Both the position numbers and the translations under genes were made by a program. Positions 37,795 through 46,597 of a stretch of DNA of 64,000 nucleotides are shown one piece after another. The notes beneath the pieces are model-generated. The model was given only the letters and a program-made list of their open reading frames with translations. It made no database searches and was not told the DNA's origin. Origin of the DNA: Pandoraea terrigena (GTDB lineage Bacteria > Pseudomonadota > Gammaproteobacteria > Burkholderiales > Burkholderiaceae); contig NZ_CABPRU010000001.1 of NCBI RefSeq assembly GCF_902459705.1, positions 744,001-808,000 on the forward strand, given 5' to 3'. Position 1 is the first letter of the stretch, and each line of letters opens with the position of its first letter.

Positions 37795-39123
37795 TCAATG
37801 CTCGGTCACGCCAGCCCCTTGCCATACGTTCTGGCGGCGCTTGCGGCGGCCGATCCACGCGGCGGACAGCGCGCTGATGAGGCCGGCACACAGCACGTAG
37901 ATGCAGATCATCCAGGGCTCGCCGCCGTTCTTCTGCAACAGGTACGTTGCGATGATCGGACTCAGGCCGCTCGCGAAGATGCCCGAGAATTGGTACACGA
38001 AGGAGATGCCGGTGTAGCGGACGTTGGCGTCGAACAGTTCCGCGAAGAGGGCCGCTTCCGGTCCATAGATCGACGCGTAGATCACGCCCAGCGGAATCAC
38101 GATGGACAACCAGACGAGCATCACGTTGCCGCCGCTCGCCCTCATCAGCCAGAATCCGGCGAACGACGACAGGCCGGTCGCGAGCGAACCCCAGAAGTAG
38201 ATGCGCGTGCGGCCGATGCGATCCGACAGCTTACCGAAGAACGGAATGGTGAAGATCATCACGAACGCGGCGGCCATCACCCCGGTGAGCGCCTCGGTCT
38301 GCGACAGCTTGAGGGTCTGCGTCAGGTAGGCGATCGAGAACACACCGAAGATGTTGAAGAACACGCCGTCGATGAAGCGTGCGCCCATGCCGGCCAGTAC
38401 ATTGCCGGGGCTGCGCACAAGGACTTCGGCAATCGGCATCTTGATCTCGGCACCGGCCTTCTTGATCTTCGAGAACTCGGGCGTCTCCATCACGTTCAGG
38501 CGGATGTACATGCCGATGGCCACCAGCGCCACGGACAGGAAGAACGCGACACGCCAGCCCCACGCCAGGAACTGGGCCGTGGTGAGCGTGTACGACAGCA
38601 CCGCGACCACGCCGGAGGCGAGGCACAGGCCGAGAGCGAGGCCCACCTGCGGAAGGCTCGCGTAGTAGCCGCGTTTCTCCTTCGGGGCGAATTCGAATGC
38701 CATGAGCACCGCGCCGCCCCACTCGCCGCCGAGCCCGATGCCTTGCAGCACCCGCAGCACGAGCAGCAGCACGGGCGCCCACAGGCCGATCTGCGCATAG
38801 GTGGGTACCAGCCCGATGAGCATCGTGGCGATGCCCATGATGGTGAGCGTCATCACGAGCATGCTCTTGCGGCCGAGCTTGTCGCCGAAGTGCCCGAAGA
38901 TCACGCCGCCCAACGGCCGGCTGAGAAAGCCCACAGCGAACGTGCCGTAGGCGAGCATCGTCGAGACGAGCGGGTCGCCGCCGGGAAAATACAGCTTGTT
39001 GAACACGATGCCGGCGACGACGCCGTACAGGAAAAAGTCGTACCACTCGATCGTGGCGCCGATGAGGCTGGCGACGACGACACGGCGCATCTGCCGGGCG
39101 TCGGTCTGTTTCGATGCATTCAT
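37795..39123 (-). CDS. iseU: MFS metabolite:H+ symporter, candidate isethionate uptake protein
   Basis: This 442-residue 12-helix transporter of the metabolite:H+ symporter (MHS) family has the start RRVVVASLIGATIEWYDFFL, the loop motif GHFGDKLGRKSML, and GLGGEWGGAVLMAFEFAPKE. It follows the GMC dehydrogenase gene by 44 bases, so the two are co-transcribed. I recall an MFS transporter IseU beside IseJ in Cupriavidus necator H16. With xsc nearby, isethionate import is the best guess; ProP, KgtP and ShiA relatives share the same motifs, so the substrate is inferred from context. The adjacent reading frame joins it to the dehydrogenase but the ATG at 39123 is clear. Confidence 0.75.
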   Translation of the reverse strand: MNASKQTDARQMRRVVVASLIGATIEWYDFFLYGVVAGIVFNKLYFPGGDPLVSTMLAYGTFAVGFLSRPLGGVIFGHFGDKLGRKSMLVMTLTIMGIATMLIGLVPTYAQIGLWAPVLLLVLRVLQGIGLGGEWGGAVLMAFEFAPKEKRGYYASLPQVGLALGLCLASGVVAVLSYTLTTAQFLAWGWRVAFFLSVALVAIGMYIRLNVMETPEFSKIKKAGAEIKMPIAEVLVRSPGNVLAGMGARFIDGVFFNIFGVFSIAYLTQTLKLSQTEALTGVMAAAFVMIFTIPFFGKLSDRIGRTRIYFWGSLATGLSSFAGFWLMRASGGNVMLVWLSIVIPLGVIYASIYGPEAALFAELFDANVRYTGISFVYQFSGIFASGLSPIIATYLLQKNGGEPWMICIYVLCAGLISALSAAWIGRRKRRQNVWQGAGVTEH

Positions 39124-39167
39124 GGTTGTCTCCGAATCTTGTAATGGTTGGGGGCTGACGTGACTGG

Positions 39168-40838
39168 CTAAATCGCGACGGCAACGCGTGCCGCTTCCGC
39201 TGGCGCCTCCTCGCTGCCGCGGATCTCCTGCATGCCCGACACCTGCTTCCTGTCTTCGAGAATCATGTCGGCCGCTTTCTCGGCAATCATGATGGTCGGT
39301 GCATTCGTGTTGCCCGAGACCAGCTCGGGCATGATCGACGCGTCCACGACGCGCAGCGCCGCAAGACCGTGCACGCGCAGACGGTCGTCGACGACCGCCA
39401 TCGGGTCGTGACCCATCCGGCAAGTGCCCGCCGGGTGATAGATCGATTGGCTGAACTGGCGCGCGGCCTGGAGCAACTCGTCGTCGCTCTGGTACTGTGC
39501 GCCGGGAATGAACTCGCCGAGGATGTGCGGTGCGAGCGACGGCGCGGCGGCAATGCGGCGCGCCACCTTGATGCCGTCGATCACGACGCGATGGTCGCGC
39601 GCGTCCGACAGATAGTTGGCGTGGATTGCCGGATACTGCAGTGGATCGTTGGACTGGATCTCGACGCTGCCCCGACTGAACGGGCGCAATTGGCATACGG
39701 ATGCGGTGAATGCCGAGAAGCGGTGCGCGCCTTTGCCCGGCTTGTCGGCCGAGAGCGGCTGCATGTGGAACTGGATGTCGGGCCGCGTGACGTCCGGGCG
39801 CGAGCGCGTGAAGATCGTCACCTGGCTGGCGGCGAGCGTGAGCGGCCCGGTGCGGAACATCGCGTATTGCAGACCGATAAGCGCCTTGCGCAGCGGGTTG
39901 TTGACCTCGTCGTTGAGCGTGCGCTCGCGGGTCTTGAAGACCAGACGCACCTGCAGGTGGTCTTGCAGGTTCTGGCCCACGCCGGGCAACGCATGCCGCA
40001 GCGCCACACCGGCCCTGGCGAGCACCGTGGTCGGACCGACCCCCGAGTTTTGCAGCAACTGTGGCGACCCGATGGCCCCGGCCGCGAGAATGACCTCGAC
40101 GCGCGCGCGTGCCTTCTTGCGCTCGCCATTCTGCAGATACTCGACCCCCACCGCGCGCTTGCCTTCGAACAGCACGCGACAGGTTTGCGCACGCGTCTCC
40201 ACCACCAGATTGCGACGCCCGCGCGCCGGCTTCAGAAAGCCCTTGGCCGTGCTCCAGCGAAAGCCCCGGAACGCTGTCTGCTGGAAATAGCCGACGCCTT
40301 CCTGCGTCGCGCCGTTGTAGTCCGGGTTGAATGGGATGCCGGTGTCCTTCGCCGCAGCGATGAAGTGTTCTGCAATGGGTCGGCGCAGGCGCAGATCGGA
40401 GACCTTCAGCGGGCCGCCAACGCCGTGGTACTCGTCGGCACCGTGCTCCTGGTCTTCCGATTTGCGGAAGTAGGGCAGCACGTCGGCATAGCGCCAGCCG
40501 CGATTGCCCAGTGCCGCCCAGTGGTCGTAGTCTTCGCGCTGTCCACGCACGTAGAGCAGCCCATTGAGCGAACTGGAGCCGCCCAGCACCTTGCCGCGCG
40601 GCCAGTCGATCTGCCGGTTGGCGACGTTGGCGTCGGCCTCGGTGCGATAGCACCAGTCGAGCGCCGGGTCGTGCATCGTCTTGAAGTAACCGACCGGGAT
40701 GTGAATCCACGGATTGCTGTCGGGGCCGCCGGCCTCGAGCAGCAGCACCTGATTGCCCGGGTCTGCGCTCAGCCGGTTGGCGAGCACGCACCCGGCTGAG
40801 CCCGCACCGACGATCAGATAGTCGACCTCATGTTCCAT
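39168..40838 (-). CDS. iseJ: GMC-family FAD dehydrogenase, candidate isethionate dehydrogenase
   Basis: The 556-residue glucose-methanol-choline oxidoreductase has the FAD motif [20 protein letters not shown] at residues 5-24, GMC signature 1 ([20 protein letters not shown]) and signature 2 ([20 protein letters not shown]). Catalytic His468 ([10 protein letters not shown]) and Asn512 ([10 protein letters not shown]) are both present. It would oxidise the alcohol of isethionate to sulfoacetaldehyde, the substrate of Xsc at 47713-49545. Context is the reason for the name: cotranscribed transporter, divergent IclR gene and xsc. On sequence alone choline or another alcohol dehydrogenase is possible. 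The start at 40838 follows AGGAGA. Confidence 0.72.
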   Translation of the reverse strand: MEHEVDYLIVGAGSAGCVLANRLSADPGNQVLLLEAGGPDSNPWIHIPVGYFKTMHDPALDWCYRTEADANVANRQIDWPRGKVLGGSSSLNGLLYVRGQREDYDHWAALGNRGWRYADVLPYFRKSEDQEHGADEYHGVGGPLKVSDLRLRRPIAEHFIAAAKDTGIPFNPDYNGATQEGVGYFQQTAFRGFRWSTAKGFLKPARGRRNLVVETRAQTCRVLFEGKRAVGVEYLQNGERKKARARVEVILAAGAIGSPQLLQNSGVGPTTVLARAGVALRHALPGVGQNLQDHLQVRLVFKTRERTLNDEVNNPLRKALIGLQYAMFRTGPLTLAASQVTIFTRSRPDVTRPDIQFHMQPLSADKPGKGAHRFSAFTASVCQLRPFSRGSVEIQSNDPLQYPAIHANYLSDARDHRVVIDGIKVARRIAAAPSLAPHILGEFIPGAQYQSDDELLQAARQFSQSIYHPAGTCRMGHDPMAVVDDRLRVHGLAALRVVDASIMPELVSGNTNAPTIMIAEKAADMILEDRKQVSGMQEIRGSEEAPAEAARVAVAI

Positions 40839-40870
40839 ACCGCTTGTCTCCTGCCTCGCGTCTGCTTCGA

Positions 40871-40910
40871 ATTGGATGAAACGATTCGTTTCGGATTGTT
40901 TCGATCCAAT
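40871..40910. promoter_or_regulatory. Nested inverted repeats upstream of iseJ, probable IclR operator
   Basis: GAAACG-ATT-CGTTTC (40878-40892) is a perfect palindrome, enclosed by ATTGGAT (40871-40877) and ATCCAAT (40904-40910). A direct repeat GATTCGTTTCG/GATTGTTTCG overlaps it. The core resembles the sites at 42996 and 41132. It lies 40 bases before iseJ. Confidence 0.7.
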
Positions 40911-41131
40911 GTCGGCGAGCCGCCTGCAAATGCCAAGCAAAAAACGGTGTGGGGCGGAAAACTGAAACGGATTCCGCGCTTGCCGTCTCAGAACGAGCCG
41001 ATTGCTGCAGCGCATCTGCGGGGTTTTACTAAGACGGGTATGCGCGCTTGACGGGGCGATGACGGGGGCACTGTGCGGTCCCGGAAGCATCCCCCCGGGG
41101 TAATCCCGAGGCGGATGATTTTTAAAAAATT

Positions 41132-41146
41132 GGTATATTTTGTTTC
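41132..41146. promoter_or_regulatory. IclR-type site upstream of iseR
   Basis: GGTATATTTTGTTTC matches the sites at 42996-43010 and 49652-49666 in spacing and in the TTGT(T/A)T half. It lies 36 bases before the iseR start. Confidence 0.5.
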
Positions 41147-41181
41147 TTTTATTGTGTGTTTGCGACGGATGAGGAGGGGCA

Positions 41182-42054
41182 ATGCGCGAGTCGGTCACGT
41201 TGGACGGAGGGGAGTTGCGCGCGAGCGACGAGGCGCGAAATTTGCGCGCGCTTGCCGTCATCGAGCGACTGGCCATGGCTGGACAGCCGTACACCTTGTC
41301 GCAACTGGCGACGCGTCTGTCGATTCCGAAGGCCACGCTCATGCGCCTGATCGAGGCGCTCGAGATCTGTGGCTATGTCTCGCACGTGCCCGACTCGCGC
41401 GGTTCGGAGCGGGGACTGTCGCTGGGGCCGCGGGCGGCGCGACTGGCACTGGTCACGCTGGCGAACAACAACTTCACGCGCGCGGCGCGTTCGCTGCTGC
41501 GTGCGTTGGTCGACCGCGTCGGCGAGACCGTCAACCTGACGGCGCTCGATGGCGACGAGATCCTCTACATCGAACGGGTGGAGACGAGCGAGCCGTTGCG
41601 CATGCAGATGCATCCCGGCATGCGCGTGCCGCTGCACTGCACGGCGAGCGGCAAGCTGTTTTTGTCTCAGATGCCGGTGGCCGATCGTCGCGCCGTGCTC
41701 TCGCGCCTCGCGCTCAAGCGGATGACGCCGCGCACCATTACCGACGCCAGCCTGCTGGAAGCCGAACTGGACCGGCTGGCCGCACGCGGCATCGGCATCG
41801 ATAACGAGGAGTTCGTGCGCGGCATGGTGGCCGTCGGCGTGCCGGTGCGCGCGCTCGACGACGGCCATATGCGCGCGGTACTCGCCGTACATGGCCCGAC
41901 GGCGCGGGTGACGCTGGAGCAACTGCTGGCGATGGTGCCCACGCTGCGCGAGACGGCGACGGCGCTCGCACCGCTGCTCGACTGGCAGCGGGCCAGCAAG
42001 GAGGAGGCGCTGGCGAAGCAGGCCGACGCCCGCGAACAGCGCAGAGCGGTCTGA
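41182..42054 (+). CDS. iseR: IclR-family regulator, candidate IseR
   Basis: This 290-residue protein has an IclR helix-turn-helix (NLRALAVIERLAMAGQPYTL, then LSIPKATLMRLIEALEICGY) and effector domain with TVNLTALDGDEILYIERVET, HCTASGKLFLSQMP and GIDNEEFVRGMVAVGVPV. ATG at 41182 follows the strong GAGGAGG. It is divergent from the GMC dehydrogenase gene and convergent, at a distance of 4 bases, with a second IclR gene at 42059. I recall IseR as IclR-type in C. necator. It probably controls iseJ-iseU with isethionate or a product as effector. Confidence 0.78.
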   Translation: MRESVTLDGGELRASDEARNLRALAVIERLAMAGQPYTLSQLATRLSIPKATLMRLIEALEICGYVSHVPDSRGSERGLSLGPRAARLALVTLANNNFTRAARSLLRALVDRVGETVNLTALDGDEILYIERVETSEPLRMQMHPGMRVPLHCTASGKLFLSQMPVADRRAVLSRLALKRMTPRTITDASLLEAELDRLAARGIGIDNEEFVRGMVAVGVPVRALDDGHMRAVLAVHGPTARVTLEQLLAMVPTLRETATALAPLLDWQRASKEEALAKQADAREQRRAV

Positions 42055-42058
42055 CGCG

Positions 42059-42847
42059 TCAGAAGGTCTTGGCGAGTTCCTTGGCGGCGTCCTGCAGCCG
42101 CGGCACGAACTCCATGGCCTTGGACAGCGACGTGCGCGAGACGGGCGCGTGCACGGCCACGGCGGCAATGCACGTGCCGTCTTCCTTGAGCACTGGCGCG
42201 GCCACGCAGGCGATGCCCAGCACGAACTCTTCGTTGTCGACCGCAATGCCCTTGTGCGCAATGCGGTCGAGTTCGCTCTCCAGCAGTTCGGGATCGGTGA
42301 GCGTGTTCGGCGTGAAGCGTTGCAGCTTCATGGCGCGCAGGAGGGCGGCGCGTTGCTCGCGCGGCAACATCGCCAGCATCAGCTTGCCGCTCGCACTGCT
42401 GTGCGCGGGCACGTGTGACCCCGGTTTGAGATCGAGACGCAGCGGCCACGGCGCTTCCATGCGGTCGAGATAAAGCACCTCGGTCTCGTGCAGCATCGTG
42501 AGGTTGCAGGTCTCACCCAGATCGGCCACGAGACGGCCGAGAATCGCATGGCGCATGCGTCGTGCGCCCGCCTGCATCATGACGCCCAGGCTCAGTTGCG
42601 CGAGGCGCGGGCCGATCACATAGGCGTTCTTCTGCCCCGGCTCGCGAATCACCAGCCCGCCCGCTTCGAGCGAGCCGAGCATGCGGTGCAGCGAGGCCTT
42701 CGGCATTTGGATGTCGTGCGCCATGTCGGCGAGCGAGACCGGCGCGTCGGCCGCGACGAGATATTCGAGCAACGCGAACGCCCGCAGGGTCGGGGTATCC
42801 GCCTTGTTGTCTGCCGGGGAGTCGAGCTGGGGTGCTGCGTCGTTCAT
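42059..42847 (-). CDS. IclR-family regulator, candidate regulator of cobST and xsc
   Basis: This 262-residue IclR protein has the helix-turn-helix TLRAFALLEYLVAADAPVSL with IQMPKASLHRMLGSLEAGGL, and an effector domain with TCNLTMLHETEVLYLDRMEA, SSASGKLMLAMLPRE and AVDNEEFVLGIACVAAPV. It shares the family layout with the adjacent IseR candidate but is clearly different. It is divergent from cobS. Its own promoter and the xsc promoter share a matched element, so it probably regulates itself, cobST and xsc. The start at 42847 follows GGAACGG; the frame is open above it. Confidence 0.8.
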   Translation of the reverse strand: MNDAAPQLDSPADNKADTPTLRAFALLEYLVAADAPVSLADMAHDIQMPKASLHRMLGSLEAGGLVIREPGQKNAYVIGPRLAQLSLGVMMQAGARRMRHAILGRLVADLGETCNLTMLHETEVLYLDRMEAPWPLRLDLKPGSHVPAHSSASGKLMLAMLPREQRAALLRAMKLQRFTPNTLTDPELLESELDRIAHKGIAVDNEEFVLGIACVAAPVLKEDGTCIAAVAVHAPVSRTSLSKAMEFVPRLQDAAKELAKTF

Positions 42848-42948
42848 ATGCGCCGTTCCGGAAAATGGATCAGCGATATTGTACCCAAACGGGCCATCGG
42901 ACGGATTGAACGGCATGGGCTGGGTTCCGATGTGTTTCAGTTCGTTCG

Positions 42949-42977
42949 AATGTAGACGAGCCACCGGGCATCGTCAA
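42949..42977 (-). promoter_or_regulatory. Sigma-70 promoter of the IclR gene at 42059
   Basis: On the minus strand TTGACG and TACATT are separated by exactly 17 bases. The -35 lies in the element GTCAATCAGT, which recurs before xsc. The leader is about 95 bases. Confidence 0.7.
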
Positions 42978-42995
42978 TCAGTGATTTTATTATCC

Positions 42996-43010
42996 GGAAC
43001 GAATTGTTTC
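42996..43010. promoter_or_regulatory. IclR-type site between the IclR gene and cobS
   Basis: GGAACGAATTGTTTC differs from the perfect palindrome at 40878-40892 at three positions. It lies just above the -35 of the IclR promoter and overlaps the -35 of the cobS promoter, so one protein could control both directions. Confidence 0.6.
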
Positions 43011-43032
43011 TAAAAATGGTTAACGTTATGAT
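43004..43032 (+). promoter_or_regulatory. Sigma-70 promoter of cobST
   Basis: TTGTTT (43004-43009) and TATGAT (43027-43032) are separated by 17 bases, about 36 bases before the cobS start at 43068. The -35 overlaps the IclR-type site. Confidence 0.6.
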
Positions 43033-43067
43033 GCGCTGACACCGTTTTGGAACAGGAGAGGGACGTG

Positions 43068-44054
43068 ATGGAGACCGCAACCCAACAACCGGATCGCCTG
43101 CTCGATGCCCGCACCCTATTCGGCATCGACACGGATCTGCAGGTGCCGGCGTTCGGCGAGCGCGACGATCACGTGCCCGAGATCGACACGGCTTACCGCT
43201 TCAACCCTGATGTGACGCTGGCGATCCTGGCCGGTTTCATGCGCAATCGGCGCGTGATGGTGCAGGGCATGCACGGCACCGGCAAATCCACGCACATCGA
43301 GCAGGTGGCGGCGCGGCTGAACTGGCCCTGCGTGCGGGTGAATCTCGACGGGCACATCAGCCGCCTCGACCTGGTGGGCAAGGACGCCATCGTCGTGCGC
43401 GACGGCCATCAGGTCACGGAGTTCCAGGAAGGCATCGTGCCGTGGGCGCTGCAACGCCCGGTCGCGTTGATCTTCGACGAATACGACGCCGGGCGCCCCG
43501 ACGTGATGTTCGTGATCCAGCGCATCCTGGAGCGCGACGGCAAGTTCACGTTGCTCGACCAGAATCGCGTGATCCATCCGCACCCCGGCTTTCGCATGTT
43601 TGCCACGACGAACACCGTCGGCCTCGGCAATCTCAACGGCCTCTACCACGGCACGCAGGTGCTCAATCACGCGCAGATCGACCGCTGGAATGTCGTGGCG
43701 ACGCTCAACTATCTGTCACGCGAGGACGAGGCCGGCATCGTGCTGGCGCGCGTACCGGAACTCGACACCGACGACGGGCGTACGCTCATCGACTCGATGG
43801 TGAGCGTGGCGGAACTCACGCGCAAGGGCTTCGCGACTGGCGACTTGTCCACGCTCATGTCGCCGCGCACGGTCATCAACTGGGCGGAGAACGTCGGCAT
43901 CTTCCGCGATGCCGGGCTGGCCTTCCGGCTCACGTTCCTGAACAAGTGCGACGAGGCCGAGCGCGCCGTGGTGGCCGAGTATTATCAGCGCGCCTTCGGT
44001 GGGGAGTTGCCCGCGAACGACGGCGGCCGGTCGCTGCTGGCCGATGCGTCATGA
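43068..44054 (+). CDS. cobS: CobS-like AAA+ ATPase (cobaltochelatase subunit family)
   Basis: The 328-residue MoxR-type AAA+ ATPase carries Walker [12 protein letters not shown] (about 65-75), Walker [15 protein letters not shown] (132-145) and the CobS block [20 protein letters not shown]. It aligns almost end to end with alphaproteobacterial CobS as remembered, including [15 protein letters not shown] and the C-terminal [20 protein letters not shown]. In B12 synthesis CobS with CobT drives CobN to insert cobalt. There is no cobN or other cobalamin gene here; instead it lies in a sulfonate locus. It may act as a maturation ATPase for another metalloenzyme. AGGAGAG precedes the ATG. Confidence 0.85.
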   Translation: METATQQPDRLLDARTLFGIDTDLQVPAFGERDDHVPEIDTAYRFNPDVTLAILAGFMRNRRVMVQGMHGTGKSTHIEQVAARLNWPCVRVNLDGHISRLDLVGKDAIVVRDGHQVTEFQEGIVPWALQRPVALIFDEYDAGRPDVMFVIQRILERDGKFTLLDQNRVIHPHPGFRMFATTNTVGLGNLNGLYHGTQVLNHAQIDRWNVVATLNYLSREDEAGIVLARVPELDTDDGRTLIDSMVSVAELTRKGFATGDLSTLMSPRTVINWAENVGIFRDAGLAFRLTFLNKCDEAERAVVAEYYQRAFGGELPANDGGRSLLADAS

Positions 44055-45796
44055 CGATATCCGAGCGTGAGGCGGCACGTCGCGCCGCGCGTGGCGAAGC
44101 GCTGTGCGCCGCGACGGTGCGCGCGCTGACCGGCGACGCCGCGCTGCACTACAGCGGCGCGCGCCTGTGCCGGAACATGCGGCCGCTGCCCTTGCATGCC
44201 CCGCATCTGCAAACGCTGCCGGAACCCGCGGACCCGCTGGCGACGCTGCGCGGTGCCGCCGACGGTGCGGCGCTGCGGCTGCGGCACAGCGACGCGGCGC
44301 TGCATCGCCGCCTGCAACCGGACGCACCGCTCGAACGGCTGCTCTTCGAGCTGATGGAGCAATTGCGCTGCGAGACGTTCATCCCGGCGGGCATGCCCGG
44401 CGTGGCGCAGAATCTGCGCGATCGTTTCGAAGCCTGGTCGCGCGCGATGCATGCCGCTGGCGTGGCGGACAGTCATGTCGGGCTGCTGCTCTATACCGTC
44501 GCCCAGATGGGCTGGTCGCGGCTGACCGGCTACCCGGTCATCGAGGATACGGAAGGTCTCATCGAAGCGACGCGCATGGCCGTCGCGCCACAGATCGGCG
44601 GCGCCCTCGCGGGCATGCGCCGAACGTGTGCCGATCAGGCAGCCTTCGCCGCGTACGCGCGCGCGCTGGCCGCCGATATCGCGGGCCTGATTCGTGCCGC
44701 AGGCGGTGAGCAGGCCGAGGGCGACGACAAGGACGACGAAGACGAGAAGGGCGTGCGCAACGCGTTTTCGCTGTTTCTCGATGTCGACGACGACCAGGAG
44801 GAGGATGGCATCACGCTCGCGCATTCGGGCGATAGCCGCGTGCTCACGGCATCGGTGCAGGGCTACTGCGTTTTCACCCAGCGTTACGACCGTGAGCTGT
44901 ATGCCGGGACATTGGTGCGCCGTGCGCTGCTGACTGAGTTTCGCGAACGGCTCGACGCGCGCATTGTCGCGCAGGCGATCAACGTGCCGAGGCTCGCGCG
45001 CGCGCTCAAGGCGGCGCTGGCGACGCCGCAGCGCGACGGCTGGTCGTTCGGAGAAGAGCAAGGACGCATCGACGGGCGACGGCTCGCGCAACTGGTCAGC
45101 TCGCCTGCCGAGCGGCGACTCTTCCGGCTCGAAAAGCACACGTTGATCGCGGAGTCGATGGTGAGCTTGCTGATCGATTGTTCGGGGTCGATGAAGGCGC
45201 AGATCGAAGCGGTCGCAATGATCGTCGACGTCCTGTCGCGGGCGCTCGATGCGGCGGGCGTCACCAACGAGATCCTCGGTTTCACAACCGATGCATGGAA
45301 CGGCGGCCGCGCGCGCACCGATTGGCTCGCGCGCGGCAAGCCCAAGTTCCCGGGGCGTCTGAACGAAGTCTCGCATCTGATCTTCAAGGACGCCGTGACG
45401 AGTTGGCGACGCGCCCGAACCGACATCGCGTCGCTGTTCAAGGCCGATCTGTTTCGCGAGGGGGTCGATGGCGAGGCCGTCGAGTGGGCATGCGAGCGTT
45501 TGCGCTCGCGCAGTGTCAACCGGCGCCTGCTGATCGTGATTTCCGACGGCAGTCCGATGGACGCCGCCACGAACCAGGCTAACGACGACCACTATCTCGA
45601 CCATCACCTGCGCGAAGTCGTGGCGCAACAGCAGGCCTTGGGCGACGTGGAGGTATTGGGGCTTGGCGTCGGTCTTGATCTCAGCCCGTATTACCGGAAC
45701 TCGCTTGCCCTGGACCTGACGTCGCCGCCCGACATGACGATGTTCGCGAGACTCGTCGACTGGATCGGCCGCGGTGGGCGGCGCGCGCAGGCGTAG
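44051..45796 (+). CDS. cobT: CobT-like von Willebrand A protein
   Basis: This 581-residue partner of CobS starts within the cobS stop (ATGA), so translation is coupled. The C-terminal third is a von Willebrand A domain with the MIDAS motif DCSGSM at 376-381, and [12 protein letters not shown] as the second metal site. An acidic linker ([12 protein letters not shown], about 224-235) separates it from the N-terminal region with the CobT-type [20 protein letters not shown] block. In cobaltochelatase, CobT couples ATP hydrolysis by CobS to the chelatase. Here, without CobN, the pair may serve another client protein. Confidence 0.83.
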   Translation: MTISEREAARRAARGEALCAATVRALTGDAALHYSGARLCRNMRPLPLHAPHLQTLPEPADPLATLRGAADGAALRLRHSDAALHRRLQPDAPLERLLFELMEQLRCETFIPAGMPGVAQNLRDRFEAWSRAMHAAGVADSHVGLLLYTVAQMGWSRLTGYPVIEDTEGLIEATRMAVAPQIGGALAGMRRTCADQAAFAAYARALAADIAGLIRAAGGEQAEGDDKDDEDEKGVRNAFSLFLDVDDDQEEDGITLAHSGDSRVLTASVQGYCVFTQRYDRELYAGTLVRRALLTEFRERLDARIVAQAINVPRLARALKAALATPQRDGWSFGEEQGRIDGRRLAQLVSSPAERRLFRLEKHTLIAESMVSLLIDCSGSMKAQIEAVAMIVDVLSRALDAAGVTNEILGFTTDAWNGGRARTDWLARGKPKFPGRLNEVSHLIFKDAVTSWRRARTDIASLFKADLFREGVDGEAVEWACERLRSRSVNRRLLIVISDGSPMDAATNQANDDHYLDHHLREVVAQQQALGDVEVLGLGVGLDLSPYYRNSLALDLTSPPDMTMFARLVDWIGRGGRRAQA

Positions 45797-45812
45797 GCGT
45801 TGCGCCTACGCC
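45790..45812. terminator. Bidirectional hairpin spanning both convergent stop codons
   Basis: GGCGTAGGCG and CGCCTACGCC are perfect 10-bp arms around TTG. The TAG stop of cobT lies in one arm and the TAG stop of tauE in the other. T-runs are short, but it is the only feature between the two genes. Confidence 0.65.
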
Positions 45813-46597
45813 ATTTCCCTCAACGCGCTCACGATCAGGTGGGTGCCGAGCAGGATCAGTGTGAGGAAGGCGATGCGCCGCGTCGTCACGCTCGAGAGCG
45901 GTGGCGGATAACGGCGGGCGAACAAGGTGGCGAACGTCACGACAGGTAGCGCGATCGCCGCTTGCCACACCATCGACGCGGGCAACTGTCCCGTGCCAGC
46001 ACTATAGAGCGTGCGGATCGACGCCGTGACGGCAAACAGCAGAATCAGCGCGCAGCGAATCTGCACCAGTGTGAGCGGCTGTCGATAGAAATAGAAGATC
46101 AGCGGCGGCCCGGAAATGCCGAACATCCCGCTGAGCAGTCCGCCGAAAACACCGCTGAGGAAAAAGCCCATGTCGCCGGAGCGTTTGAACTTCGGCGCTG
46201 GACGCAGCGCCGAGCCGATGCCGCCGTACAGCACCACCGCACCGAGCAGCAGATGCAGCGCGTTCGACGCCGTGCCGTTCAGGTAATCGAAGAGCAGCAC
46301 GCCGACGACGACCGATGGCAGGATGCCGAGCGTCGCGGCCCGTACGGCGCGCCAGTCGATGTGATGCAGGGTGCCGGGTAGCGCAAGGGCGCTGTTCATC
46401 AGCGTCACCAGACTCACCAGGATCGCCACGCTTGCCACCGGCGCCAGCCCGAACCCGCTGGCGCCGCCCAACACGATCATGCCCAGGCCGAAGCCCGTGA
46501 CGGTCTGGAAATACGTGGCGAAACCCAGCAGCAGCATCAACGGCAGGTCGGCCTGGAGGGCATGAAGCAACGCATGAAGCAGCGCGTCAAGCGTCAT
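45806..46597 (-). CDS. tauE: TauE/SafE-family exporter, probable sulfite/sulfate efflux
   Basis: The 263-residue protein has about 8 membrane helices and the family signatures: FATYFQTVTGFGLGMIVLGG in helix 1 region and GVFGGLLSGMFGISGPPLIF at the second repeat. TauE/SafE proteins export sulfite or other sulfur anions made by sulfonate breakdown. Its start (46597) overlaps the pta stop by four bases (ATGA), so it is translated with Pta, consistent with a role in removing the sulfite that Xsc releases. The substrate is inferred from context. Confidence 0.85.
   Translation of the reverse strand: MTLDALLHALLHALQADLPLMLLLGFATYFQTVTGFGLGMIVLGGASGFGLAPVASVAILVSLVTLMNSALALPGTLHHIDWRAVRAATLGILPSVVVGVLLFDYLNGTASNALHLLLGAVVLYGGIGSALRPAPKFKRSGDMGFFLSGVFGGLLSGMFGISGPPLIFYFYRQPLTLVQIRCALILLFAVTASIRTLYSAGTGQLPASMVWQAAIALPVVTFATLFARRYPPPLSSVTTRRIAFLTLILLGTHLIVSALREMA

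Larger units (their letters stand above)
40839..41181. other. iseJ-iseR divergent regulatory region
   Basis: This 343-base gap carries two IclR-type sites (40871-40910 and 41132-41146). The 60 bases before iseR are AT-rich (TTTTTAAAAAATTGGTATAT). An inner part, 40911-41070, shows no small gene or RNA that I can support. Confidence 0.5.

Noticed and set aside
37795-40791. 998-residue frame apparently joining the MFS transporter to upstream sequence
   Set aside because: Only the last 442 codons are the transporter; the rest is a shadow frame of the GMC dehydrogenase. A separate ATG at 39123 fits the family start, so no fusion.
43442-45796. 784-residue frame extending CobT upstream
   Set aside because: The extra part lies in another frame of cobS; the ATGA overlap at 44051 is the natural start.
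43068-45796. A cobalamin biosynthesis cluster
   Set aside because: Only CobS and CobT homologues are present; no CobN or other cob/cbi gene lies in the window, and the CobW-type GTPase belongs to another operon.
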